This document shows, one piece after another, positions 1 through 7,595 of a stretch of 15,737 nucleotides of DNA; positions within the stretch are counted from its first letter, which is position 1; every line of letters begins with the position of its first letter. The position numbers and the translations under genes were made by a program. The DNA comes from Treponema sp. GTDB lineage: Bacteria; Spirochaetota; Spirochaetia; Treponematales; Breznakiellaceae. Location of the stretch: assembly GCA_031258265.1 (NCBI GenBank), contig JAIRNB010000105.1, positions 1 through 15,737 of the forward strand, given 5' to 3'. The notes beneath the pieces are model-generated. The model made no database searches, was not told the DNA's origin, and worked only from the letters and a program-made list of their open reading frames with translations.

Positions 1-295
1 GGGCCAAGATGAACCGCCGCTAGGCTGTATATTGGATAATGCGGCACGGCCTGGCCCGCGATGGGCACCCGCAGGGTGTGTATTAGGATCCGGTGGCACG
101 GCCTAGCGCCGCCGTGTGATCCCAATTTGGACTAATGCGGCCAAGCTTTAGCTTGGCTAGTGCGCGCGCCAGTAATGCCCCCAGGTTGAACTAATGCGCC
201 TCAGCTTTAGCTGAGGCAGTGCGTGCGCCGCGTTAAACAGCCGCAACTTGGGGACCGGTCCCCGGCTTTTGGAACTTGTGCGCCCCCCCTCCTTA
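1..295. repeat. Palindromic repeat cluster upstream of jetA
   Basis: No convincing gene lies here. The stretch is built of degenerate units that begin near GGATAATGCGG (34), GGATCCGGTGG (89), GGACTAATGCGG (129) and GAACTAATGCGC (188). The last two each contain a perfect hairpin with the same TTTA loop but different stems: GCCAAGC/GCTTGGC at 140-157 and GCCTCAGC/GCTGAGGC at 198-217. Positions 127-169 match 12374-12416 exactly as reverse complement, and 259-295 match 12131-12167 at 34 of 37 positions, also inverted. The right edge of the element is 40 bp before the jetA start, so the jetA promoter may lie in or next to it. I see no clear -35/-10 pair. Confidence 0.75.
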
Positions 296-334
296 CTTTT
301 TTATACGAAACAAACTAGCAAAGGGCTGGGTAAG

Positions 335-1795
335 ATGGTATGCTTGATCGCTATGAATCTGTTTAGTCTGATTCCGGGCAATTTTTTTTCCCTTCTCGCG
401 TCGGGGAACCGGGAGATTTATTTTGACGCCCTTATGCTGTTAAATGATTTTTTTAAGAACGAGCTTACTATCCGGGTGGACGATTATATTTCATCCCTTA
501 TTGCCCTTATTGAAGACCGGGTATTTATTCTTGAGGCGGAGGATGAAAGTCCTGAGCTGTCTGAAACGGAGGGGGGAGGGGGGCTGGCGCCGAATGTTAA
601 GGCCCGGCTTATTCTGAACAGGTTTATAAAAACCGGATGGGTTGACAAGGAGGAGATGGACGGAACTTTTGCCGAGATTATTACTCCCCGGGATTACGCT
701 ATCCGGGTGATGCGGCTTTTGGATGAGCTTCGGGATGAAAGGGTTCACGAGTACAATTCCCTGGTGTACTCAACTTATTCGACTCTTAAGCAGGCTGAAC
801 AGGAAGGGCCCCGGGAGATGTTTGACGCCCTTCTTGCCGCCCAGCGGAATACGGAACAGCTTAGCTATGAGCTGAGAACTTTTTATCATAATATCCGCGG
901 TTATCTAAAGCGGATTCAGGTGCAGAACAATGTAAACGAACTTTTGGAAAGTCATTTTGAGAAATTCAAACCCCTGGCCGACCGGGTATACCATCCGATT
1001 AAAACTATGGATTCTATTCACCGCTACCGGGCTCCGGTGCGGGAGATTCTTTCAAATATTCAGGAAAACGGGGATCTTATTTCGGGGATGCTGAAACGGG
1101 CTATGGAGGTACGGAAATACGAGGCCGAGGATGAGGCGGGGGAGGAGATTCTTTCCGCCATTCATTACACGATGGATATATACGACAATCTGGGAAATAC
1201 CACGGACGAGATAGACAGGCGTTATCACGCCTATGTAAAAAACTCTATTGATAAAATGACTTATATGATGTCGGCGGATCAGAGTGTCCGGGGCAAGCTC
1301 CTGGATATTCTTAAAGCCTACTCGAAGGCTTCGGAGACGGAGCGGGACCGGATTGGAGATATGCTTGAGGCGAATATCAGCGTCAACCGCCAGTATTTTC
1401 TGGACGGCGAATCATTTTTCCATAAAAATATCCTGAGCCGCAGACTGAACGGGGAAACTCTGGAAATAGCCGGCCAGGGAGATTTTTCGGATAACGCGCT
1501 GGAGCGGCTGGCGGGGGAATTGAAAAATATATACTCCCTGGACCGGATACGCCGCTTTGTGGAGGGGCTTTTTTCCGCCGCGGTTTCGGATTCTTCGGGG
1601 GAGCTTGTGGTTGAAAGCGAACATATTCCTGTTGAGGATGACGCTGATTTTATACTGCTTATCCTGGCCCTTATCCGCTGCCGGGAACGGGGAACTGGTT
1701 ATACAGTAAAACTGCGGGAAGGCGGAATTGAGCGGAACGGGTACCGCGTCCCTAAAATGGAGTTCCGCAAAAAAGACGGGAAAGATCATGCTTGA
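335..1795 (+). CDS. jetA: Wadjet system protein JetA (kleisin-like subunit, type I)
   Basis: JetA is the kleisin-like subunit that, with JetB and the SMC-like JetC, forms the DNA-loading motor of the Wadjet plasmid-defence complex in the cytoplasm. The protein is 486 aa, about the usual length. Its N-terminus (NLFSLIPGNFFSLLAS then REIYFDALMLL) has the look of type I JetA proteins. An acidic, Gly-rich loop (about residues 67-83) follows the first helical domain, and most of the rest is helical and charged. Start choice: ATG at 335 has AAGGG about 9 nt upstream. ATG at 353 would fit the family's usual MNLF start but has no visible ribosome site. An upstream TTG at 248 lies inside the repeat and is unlikely. 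The gene overlaps jetB by 8 bp and is first in the operon jetABCD. Assignment rests on recognition of the sequence plus the JetB/C/D neighbours. Confidence 0.88.
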   Translation: MVCLIAMNLFSLIPGNFFSLLASGNREIYFDALMLLNDFFKNELTIRVDDYISSLIALIEDRVFILEAEDESPELSETEGGGGLAPNVKARLILNRFIKTGWVDKEEMDGTFAEIITPRDYAIRVMRLLDELRDERVHEYNSLVYSTYSTLKQAEQEGPREMFDALLAAQRNTEQLSYELRTFYHNIRGYLKRIQVQNNVNELLESHFEKFKPLADRVYHPIKTMDSIHRYRAPVREILSNIQENGDLISGMLKRAMEVRKYEAEDEAGEEILSAIHYTMDIYDNLGNTTDEIDRRYHAYVKNSIDKMTYMMSADQSVRGKLLDILKAYSKASETERDRIGDMLEANISVNRQYFLDGESFFHKNILSRRLNGETLEIAGQGDFSDNALERLAGELKNIYSLDRIRRFVEGLFSAAVSDSSGELVVESEHIPVEDDADFILLILALIRCRERGTGYTVKLREGGIERNGYRVPKMEFRKKDGKDHA

Positions 1796-2411
1796 CGAAC
1801 TGTACAGGAAACTTAACAGCAGCGAGAAGGACGATTTTCGCAGGCTGGCGAATTACCTTCTTTCCCATACTTATCTGGTGCGCCATGAATACCAGCCTTC
1901 CCAGGAAATGACTCTGCCCAACCGGGATTACCACACCGTATCCCGGCTGTTCACCCTGTTCCGGGACTACTTTGAGCTTTCGGGCTGGCGTCTTGAAAAG
2001 GACGATCATTACGGGATCATTTCCCTTTCCAACACCTATGCCCATAACCGCCTGCAGCTTAACCGCTTTACCACTATTTTTCTCTATATCTGCCGGTTGA
2101 TTTATGAGGAGGGCAGGGAAGAGGTGTCCGGCACGTTTTACATGGTCAAGACCAGTACCCAGGAGATAATCGGGAAAATGAATACCCTGGAACTCCTGGG
2201 AAAAAGGCGGACTACCCAAAAAGAACGGATCGACGCCCAGCGGACTCTGGCCCATTTTAATATTATTCGTAAAATGGAAAGTTCCCCCTGGGACGGGGAC
2301 GGGAACCGGATCCTTATTCTTCCATCGGTGCTTTCGATTATTCCCAACAGTAATATTAATGCCATGAAAGCCGAACTGGACGAGCTTAAGCTAAGCGGGG
2401 CGGAAAATTAG
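1788..2411 (+). CDS. jetB: Wadjet system protein JetB (DUF4194, KITE-like subunit)
   Basis: JetB is the DUF4194 protein of Wadjet, a winged-helix KITE-type subunit that bridges the kleisin JetA and the SMC-like JetC. The 207-residue product starts MLDELYRKLNSSEKDDF. Its middle (LFTLFRDYFELSGWRLEKDDHYGIISL) and the stretch TTIFLYICRLIYEEGRE are the typical core of the family. A predicted second winged helix follows (TSTQEIIGKMNTLELLGK), then a strand-rich end. The ATG at 1788 overlaps the jetA stop by 8 bp and has GGGA just upstream, suggesting translational coupling. A longer reading frame from 1728 is rejected because its first 20 residues translate the end of jetA. The gap to jetC is 30 bp. 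Confidence 0.88.
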   Translation: MLDELYRKLNSSEKDDFRRLANYLLSHTYLVRHEYQPSQEMTLPNRDYHTVSRLFTLFRDYFELSGWRLEKDDHYGIISLSNTYAHNRLQLNRFTTIFLYICRLIYEEGREEVSGTFYMVKTSTQEIIGKMNTLELLGKRRTTQKERIDAQRTLAHFNIIRKMESSPWDGDGNRILILPSVLSIIPNSNINAMKAELDELKLSGAEN

Positions 2412-2441
2412 AAAGAACGGGAAACCGGGGGGACCGCGGCC

Positions 2442-5400
2442 ATGAAACTGATGAAGAAGCTCCTTCTTATCCATTGGCATTACTTTGCCCATACCCTCAT
2501 TGAATTTGAAAAGATAAATTTCCTTACGGGGAGAAACGCCTCGGGCAAGTCCACGATTATAGACGCCATGCAGGTCCTGTTCCTGGGGGATACTTCGGGG
2601 ACTTTTTTTAACAAGGCCGCCCGCGGGAGGAGCAGCCGGACCCTGAAGGGGTATCTTTTGGGCGAGCTGGGGGATGATGAGGAGTCGGGCTTCAAAACCC
2701 TGCGGAGCGGACGTTTTACCAGTTTTATTGTCCTGGAATTTTTTGACGACGAGAAAGACGCTTTTTTTACCGCCGGCTGCTGTTTTGACGTTTATTCCGA
2801 AAACGATCTGCAGCGGATGTTTTTTCGTTTTAACGGCCCCATGCCGGATCACAGGTTTGTGGCAGGCCGGAGGCCCATGGACATTGCCGCGGTCCGCGCT
2901 TTTATCCGGGAACAGTACGGCCAGAACGGCCTTACCACCGATACCAACCAGGTTTTCCGGCAGGATTTTTACGGTAAACTGGGAGGGCTTCAAACCCGCT
3001 TTGGCCAGCTCCTAAAAAAGGCGGTTTCCTTTGATCCCAATGTGGATATACAGAAGTTCATTTCCGAATTTGTCTGCGATACCAGGGAGCCGGTGAATAT
3101 CGAAGACCTGCAGGACAATATCCGCAATTATACCCAGCTTGAAGACGAGGAGGCGATACTCCGGGAACGGCTGAAACAGCTTGAAGAAATTAACAAGACC
3201 TGGGACAGTTACAACAGCCAGTGCCAGAATGAAACCCTTTACGCCTACCTTATCGACCGTTCCCGCCGGGATATAAAAATCGCCGCCATTGAAAACCAGG
3301 AAAAACAGGCGGAAAAACTCGCTATTGGCATACAAAAGACAAACGCTGATATTGAGGAGGGAAGCGCCCGGCTTGAGACGCTGCGGGATGAGTGGAACGA
3401 GCTGCAACGGCAGCTTTTGGACAACAAGACCGCCCAATTTGTGGAACGCCTGGAAAAACAGATCCGGGACCGGGAAGATGAAGTAAACAGCATAGGGGAA
3501 ACATTCAAAACTATTTCCCGGAAATTCGGGGGAATGTTGGGGGCTTGGAGTTCCGCCGCGGAGGCCCTGGTTCCGGAGGGCGGGATAGACGCGGAGGTCG
3601 CCGCCGCCCAGGAGGGCGTTAGCGCCGCCGCTATCGATGCCGTTTTCTTCCAGCGGATAATCAATATCCGCGATGAGGGGCGGAACTTTGCCGCCGCCCT
3701 GAAACCAGTCGATCCCTCCGATCCCCGGGCCGTTACGGTTTTGGGCGAAAAAGAATTCCGTTCTTTGGTAAGCAGGGCGGATAGTATTCGCCGCAACGCG
3801 GGGGTTCTGCTTGACCGCCTTAATGAAAAACGGGAGGAACTGCGGCGGCGGCGGACCGGACTGCGGGAGGAGCAGCGTTCCCTGGAAAAAGGTATATACC
3901 CCTTTCCCCGGGACGCCCTGGACTTGAAGGAAATTATCGCAGGACGGCTGCGGAATAGAACCGGGCAGGCTGTTCCGGTGCTTATTTTGGCGGAGGCGGC
4001 GGAGATTCCCAATCCGCGCTGGCGTAACGTCATAGAAGCTTACCTTAGCACCCAGAAGTTCTACCTGATTGTTCCCCCGGAATATTTTTCCGCCGCTCTG
4101 TGGGTATACAACGCCGTTAAACATGAACGGCCTGTTTACAGGACCGGTCTTGTGGACATTGAAAAAATTGAAAAGCTTCATCCCCAGGTGGAACCGGGAA
4201 GCCTGGCGGAGGAGCTTTCCACGGAGAATCCCCTGGCGCGGCTTTTCCTGGATTATACCTTGGGCCGGGTGATAAAATGCGAAACCGCCGATGAACTGCG
4301 CCGTTTTAGGACCGCCCTTACCAGCGACGGGATGCTCTACCAGGGCTTTGTGGCCCGGGCGATGGACCCCGACCGCTGGGCCCGGCCCGCCATAGGCAAA
4401 GAGGCGGTCCGCCGCCGTCTTGAGGCGGTAAAACAGGAACTGGAACGGCTGGAGGAAGGGCTTTCCGCTATAGACGGATTCCAGGATATTGTTAAGCCGC
4501 TAAGCGTTATTTCCCTGCCCGGAGACGAAGAACCGGCGCGGCTTATCGCCGCCGCGGAAGGGGTTCAGTCTATACCCCGGCTGGAAGAAGAAATCGCCGG
4601 TCTGCGGCGGGACCTGGATGCCGTGGACCGAAGCGCCATTCTTGCTTTGAAGGAACGGGTGGATTCTCTGGACCGTGAAATAAGGGACCTGAATCAGCGG
4701 CTTATAGATCAGAGGGACCAAAACAGCACCGGCAAAGAAAAACTGCGGCGCATTGAAGAAGAAGATATTCCGAAACTCAAAGCCGATCTTGCCGGGATAG
4801 AAGATGCCGTGGCGCAAAAATACAGGACCGAATGGATTGAAAGCACGGGGGATCCCCGGTATCAGAGGGAACTGCGGGAACGGGACAACCCCGCGGCCAT
4901 AGAGCAGGCCTTCCCCCGGGAGCTTGCCAGGTCTAAAAACGCGAAGGAGGGGTTTTGGGGCGATCTTAGGGAGCTTAGGCGGCAATACAACGATAAATAT
5001 AAAATGGGCTACGATACGGCCGCTATAGATAACGAAGTCTTTGAGAATGTCTGGCTTGAATTAAGCGATATTAAACTGCCCGAGTACCGGACAAAAATTG
5101 AGGACGCCCGGGACAAAGCCTACGAACAGTTCCGGGAAGATTTTTTAAGCCGCCTCCAGAGCAATATCCATGACACAAAACAGCGGATAGATGAACTTAA
5201 CAGCGCCCTGGGGAGGAGTTCCTTTGGAGAGGACATGTACCGCTTCAGGATTGTCCCCAATCCTGAGTACAAGCGGTACTACGACATGATCACCGATCCC
5301 ATGCTCCTTGAGGGGGGATATAACCTGCTTGCGGGACAGTACAACGACAAATACAAAGAGGAAATCAGGGATCTTTTTGCCCTTATTACCAACGAGGGAG

Positions 5401-5882
5401 AGGGCAGGCGGGGAGAAAACCGGGACGATTATGAAAAGCGGGTCCGGACTTTTACCGACTACCGTACCTACCTGTCTTTTGATCTTGAGGTTATCAACCC
5501 CTCAGGCGAATCCCAGCGGCTGTCAAAAACCTTCGGCAAAAAATCCGGCGGCGAAACCCAAACGCCCTTCTACATCGCCGTACTGGCATCCTTCGCCCAG
5601 CTCTACCGGATAGGCCGGGACAAGAAGGCCAACACCGCCCGGATCATTATTTTTGACGAAGCCTTTTCCAAGATGGACAGTGAACGCATCATCAGCAGTA
5701 TCCGGCTTTTAAGGCAGTTTGACTTTCAGGTAATTCTGTCCGCGCCCTTTGACAAGGTTGCGGATATTGGCCTCCTGGTGGACCGGAATCTCTGCGTCAT
5801 CAGGGAAGAAAAACAAGCCACGGTATGCGAATTTGATCCGCGGAAAATCGAAAGCCTTGAGGAACTTCGTGACCAGGGATAA
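2442..5882 (+). CDS. jetC: Wadjet system protein JetC (SMC-like ATPase)
   Basis: JetC is the SMC/MukB-like ATPase of Wadjet; with JetA and JetB it is thought to extrude DNA loops and so sense small circles. The protein is 1146 aa. The N-terminal head has Walker A GRNASGKS at residues 30-37. Long charged helical segments (about 215-480 and 650-860) look like the two arms of a coiled coil. The part between (about 485-650) would be the hinge. The C-terminal head carries the ABC signature SGGET (1035-1039) and Walker B IIIFDE (1068-1073, Asp1072 and Glu1073). All ATPase motifs are intact. Start: ATG at 2442; a second ATG three codons on is possible. The stop codon TAA (5880-5882) is followed directly by the ATG of a micro-ORF inside a tandem repeat that leads into jetD. 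Confidence 0.92.
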   Translation: MKLMKKLLLIHWHYFAHTLIEFEKINFLTGRNASGKSTIIDAMQVLFLGDTSGTFFNKAARGRSSRTLKGYLLGELGDDEESGFKTLRSGRFTSFIVLEFFDDEKDAFFTAGCCFDVYSENDLQRMFFRFNGPMPDHRFVAGRRPMDIAAVRAFIREQYGQNGLTTDTNQVFRQDFYGKLGGLQTRFGQLLKKAVSFDPNVDIQKFISEFVCDTREPVNIEDLQDNIRNYTQLEDEEAILRERLKQLEEINKTWDSYNSQCQNETLYAYLIDRSRRDIKIAAIENQEKQAEKLAIGIQKTNADIEEGSARLETLRDEWNELQRQLLDNKTAQFVERLEKQIRDREDEVNSIGETFKTISRKFGGMLGAWSSAAEALVPEGGIDAEVAAAQEGVSAAAIDAVFFQRIINIRDEGRNFAAALKPVDPSDPRAVTVLGEKEFRSLVSRADSIRRNAGVLLDRLNEKREELRRRRTGLREEQRSLEKGIYPFPRDALDLKEIIAGRLRNRTGQAVPVLILAEAAEIPNPRWRNVIEAYLSTQKFYLIVPPEYFSAALWVYNAVKHERPVYRTGLVDIEKIEKLHPQVEPGSLAEELSTENPLARLFLDYTLGRVIKCETADELRRFRTALTSDGMLYQGFVARAMDPDRWARPAIGKEAVRRRLEAVKQELERLEEGLSAIDGFQDIVKPLSVISLPGDEEPARLIAAAEGVQSIPRLEEEIAGLRRDLDAVDRSAILALKERVDSLDREIRDLNQRLIDQRDQNSTGKEKLRRIEEEDIPKLKADLAGIEDAVAQKYRTEWIESTGDPRYQRELRERDNPAAIEQAFPRELARSKNAKEGFWGDLRELRRQYNDKYKMGYDTAAIDNEVFENVWLELSDIKLPEYRTKIEDARDKAYEQFREDFLSRLQSNIHDTKQRIDELNSALGRSSFGEDMYRFRIVPNPEYKRYYDMITDPMLLEGGYNLLAGQYNDKYKEEIRDLFALITNEGEGRRGENRDDYEKRVRTFTDYRTYLSFDLEVINPSGESQRLSKTFGKKSGGETQTPFYIAVLASFAQLYRIGRDKKANTARIIIFDEAFSKMDSERIISSIRLLRQFDFQVILSAPFDKVADIGLLVDRNLCVIREEKQATVCEFDPRKIESLEELRDQG

Positions 5883-5946
5883 ATGCTTTGTGCCGGAGAT
5901 AAATACTTCGTGCTGGGGATAAATGCTCTATGACCGGGGGTAAATA
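5865..5946 (+). repeat. Four ~20-bp tandem repeats across the jetC-jetD junction
   Basis: Four imperfect units lie at 5865-5885, 5886-5905, 5906-5925 and 5926-5946. They share the form CTTYGTG-(N4-6)-GGRGATAAATR; the last is CTCTATG...GGGGGTAAATA. The array covers the last codons and stop of jetC, the 47-bp gap, and the first codons of jetD. Each unit supplies a purine-rich block that could act as a ribosome site and a possible start codon; GGGGAT at 5915-5920 lies 9 nt before the jetD ATG. The differences between units suggest an old duplication rather than a recent slip. Confidence 0.8.
5883..5933 (+). CDS. 16-codon micro-ORF bridging jetC and jetD
   Basis: The frame encodes MLCAGDKYFVLGINAL. 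Its ATG directly follows the jetC stop (TAAATG), and its TGA (5931-5933) overlaps the jetD ATG (5930-5932) as ATGA. The whole frame is made from the tandem repeat units. A ribosome ending jetC could restart here and hand over to jetD, so it may serve for translational coupling rather than make a functional peptide. No family resemblance is seen. It could equally be an accident of the repeat, hence the low confidence as a gene. Confidence 0.3.
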   Translation: MLCAGDKYFVLGINAL

Positions 5947-7243
5947 CGAGAAAGAAATTCTCTCCCTCCTCCTGGATAAATACGAGGCCGGGAGTTATTT
6001 CAAGAGAGGCGTTAAGCCGGCCCGGCGGATCATGCTTAAATTCTATGATGGCGGTATATCGGACTATCCCGCTTATGACATTGAAAAGCCGAAACAGCGG
6101 GAACAGATAAACCGGGCCGTCCTGGCCCTGGGTGAAACCGGCCTGATTTTTTACGAGTGGATGAAGGGGGAGGCGGGTCATCTTATTGCCCGGGTATGGC
6201 TTAACTTTGAACGCATAGACAAGGCCTATGCGTTTCTTGGCCGGCGGCCGGCAAACGATATTGCCGACGAGGTATGCCTTGAGATTCTCGATGCCCTGGA
6301 GGGTATTAAAAACGGATGGATACGGCGTTTTCTTGAAGAAAGTTACGAGGCGATCTCCCGCCGCCGCGCCGCCAGCCGGGGCGGAGCGGGGAACCGTATA
6401 CCCGGCAGCCGGGAAGAACGGCAGGACTTGTTCCGCTCCCTCCGTTTTGTTGATTCCCTGGGGGAAACGGAAATGCTGGAGCGGGTATTTTCGATACGTT
6501 GTTTTGGGGATTCAAAAAAATTTGAAAGCGGCGTAAAAAAGCGGCTTCTGGACATTATCAGACACTATGCCGACTGGGATGACGATGCCGGAGAAGATGA
6601 ACTTCTCCGTTTTGCCGGAATAGCCCGGTACCCCCAGCAGTTTGAATTTCGCGGCCCCCTCTCCATCAATTTTGATTCGGACCTGGACCGGGCTGGGGCG
6701 GCCTGCCGGCAATCCCTCGACTTTTCCCCCCTTATCTACGGGGCATCCCTCAATTCCCTGGATCTCCGGCGGGGAATACTCCGCCTTGTCCCTGAACTCA
6801 GCCGGGTTCTTACCGTAGAAAACCAGGCGAACTATGTCGATTACCTTCACCGGCAGAACAATAAAAACGAACTGGTGGTATACCACGGCGGCCAGTTTAG
6901 CCCGGCCAAGGCGTTGTTCTTCAAAGCCATTGCCGCGGCCATGCCGGAGCATTGTCCCTGGTATCACTGGGGGGATATTGATTACGGCGGCTTTTCCATG
7001 CTGGCCCGGCTGCGCCGGGAAATCAAGCCCGGCGTCCTTCCCTATCGCATGAACGGGGAGGAGCTTATCCGCTATGCCGCTTTTACCGCGCCCGTAACGG
7101 CTCCCTATCTTGAAAAATTACGGCGTCTCATGGGGCAGGAAGAACTGGGGGACTGCCTCCCCTGCCTTGAGTACATGGTTAAACACCGCTTAAGACTGGA
7201 ACAGGAAGCCTTGCTTTCTTCCGGGCCTGTCCGGGAAGTATAG
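5930..7243 (+). CDS. jetD: Wadjet system protein JetD (Toprim-like nuclease subunit)
   Basis: JetD is the nuclease of Wadjet: a homologue of topoisomerase VI/Spo11-type enzymes that cuts the DNA trapped by JetABC. The protein is 437 aa. The N-terminal part (about 1-200) contains a predicted winged helix and the DUF3322-like region. The C-terminal DUF2220/Toprim part keeps the metal-binding residues: Glu297 in TVENQAN, and Asp349 and Asp351 in WGDIDYGGF, followed by SMLARLRREI. No truncation or loss of a key residue is visible, so the system looks active. The start ATG at 5930 has GGGGAT 9 nt upstream. The first codons lie in the last unit of the tandem repeat. Downstream there is only a small GC hairpin (7290-7306) without a T run, so the operon's terminator is unclear. 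Confidence 0.9.
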   Translation: MTGGKYEKEILSLLLDKYEAGSYFKRGVKPARRIMLKFYDGGISDYPAYDIEKPKQREQINRAVLALGETGLIFYEWMKGEAGHLIARVWLNFERIDKAYAFLGRRPANDIADEVCLEILDALEGIKNGWIRRFLEESYEAISRRRAASRGGAGNRIPGSREERQDLFRSLRFVDSLGETEMLERVFSIRCFGDSKKFESGVKKRLLDIIRHYADWDDDAGEDELLRFAGIARYPQQFEFRGPLSINFDSDLDRAGAACRQSLDFSPLIYGASLNSLDLRRGILRLVPELSRVLTVENQANYVDYLHRQNNKNELVVYHGGQFSPAKALFFKAIAAAMPEHCPWYHWGDIDYGGFSMLARLRREIKPGVLPYRMNGEELIRYAAFTAPVTAPYLEKLRRLMGQEELGDCLPCLEYMVKHRLRLEQEALLSSGPVREV

Positions 7244-7342
7244 GGCTGTTTCCCATCTTTTTTCCCGGAATTAAATATGATTGGTAATCTCCCGGCTTTG
7301 CCGGGACCCAAACAGTTTGACATTTCAGGGAATATAAAAGAA

Positions 7343-7384
7343 CCTCCTATCAATGTGAACCGCCAAAGTTCAATAGATAGGAGG
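7343..7384 (+). promoter_or_regulatory. Hairpin that sequesters a Shine-Dalgarno sequence
   Basis: CCTCCTATC (7343-7351) is the perfect complement of GATAGGAGG (7376-7384). An inner stem, TGAAC/GTTCA, closes the loop CGCCAAA, with a small internal bulge between the two stems. The right arm contains a full AGGAGG three nucleotides before an ATG (7388), and the left arm is an anti-Shine-Dalgarno. If transcribed on the plus strand, the hairpin would hide the ribosome site. Promoter and transcript are not shown by the sequence. Confidence 0.45.
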
Positions 7385-7387
7385 TGT

Positions 7388-7444
7388 ATGGTACGTAATA
7401 TAAGGGAATGCATAGGTGCGATGGGGGGACTACAGAGGGCATAG
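7388..7444 (+). CDS. Possible 18-residue peptide behind an SD-hiding hairpin
   Basis: The frame reads MVRNIRECIGAMGGLQRA and ends at TAG. Its only support is the strong AGGAGG immediately upstream, held in the 7343-7384 hairpin. The spacing of 3 nt is short. It could be a leader peptide, a small regulated peptide, or chance. Confidence 0.2.
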   Translation: MVRNIRECIGAMGGLQRA

Positions 7445-7595
7445 AGGCAGAAGAACAGTTTTGAAGAGAAGCCCTTGGCCGGTGGCGCAGAAAGGACCCT
7501 CATAGGGGAGGTATGACCCCGGCAAGCCTGATTAATTCGACAGCCTCGTTAGGCGAAGTGGGGGCGTATATTATTTCTTGTTATAATTATTATTT

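Larger units (their letters stand above)
7244..7595. other. 352-bp gap with structured but unassigned sequence
   Basis: I recognise no RNA family or protein here. Visible elements are a hairpin TCCCGGC-TTT-GCCGGGA at 7290-7306, a long imperfect hairpin at 7343-7384, a possible 18-codon ORF at 7388-7444, and smaller stem candidates further on (GGGG/CCCC at 7505-7520 and GCCT-CGTT-AGGC near 7541-7552). The part from 7385 to about 7565 is purine-rich with many short G runs and looks like RNA-structure sequence or a decayed mobile element. After about 7565 the base composition turns AT-rich. Confidence 0.45.

Noticed and set aside
1..334. Integron attC sites or a transposon end
   Set aside because: The hairpins lack the attC core sites in the right order, and no integrase or transposase is in the window.
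3012..4181. Long minus-strand open frame inside jetC
   Set aside because: It is a shadow of the JetC coiled-coil and hinge coding sequence, with no ribosome site and no protein-like pattern.
7416..7595. Group II intron
   Set aside because: Only a GTGCG word is present; no domain V hairpin, maturase or 3' end can be seen before the next gene.
7244..7595. tmRNA, RNase P, SRP or tRNA gene
   Set aside because: A short GATTAATTCGAC word recalls tmRNA, but no tRNA-like ends, tag frame or conserved cores of these RNAs are present.
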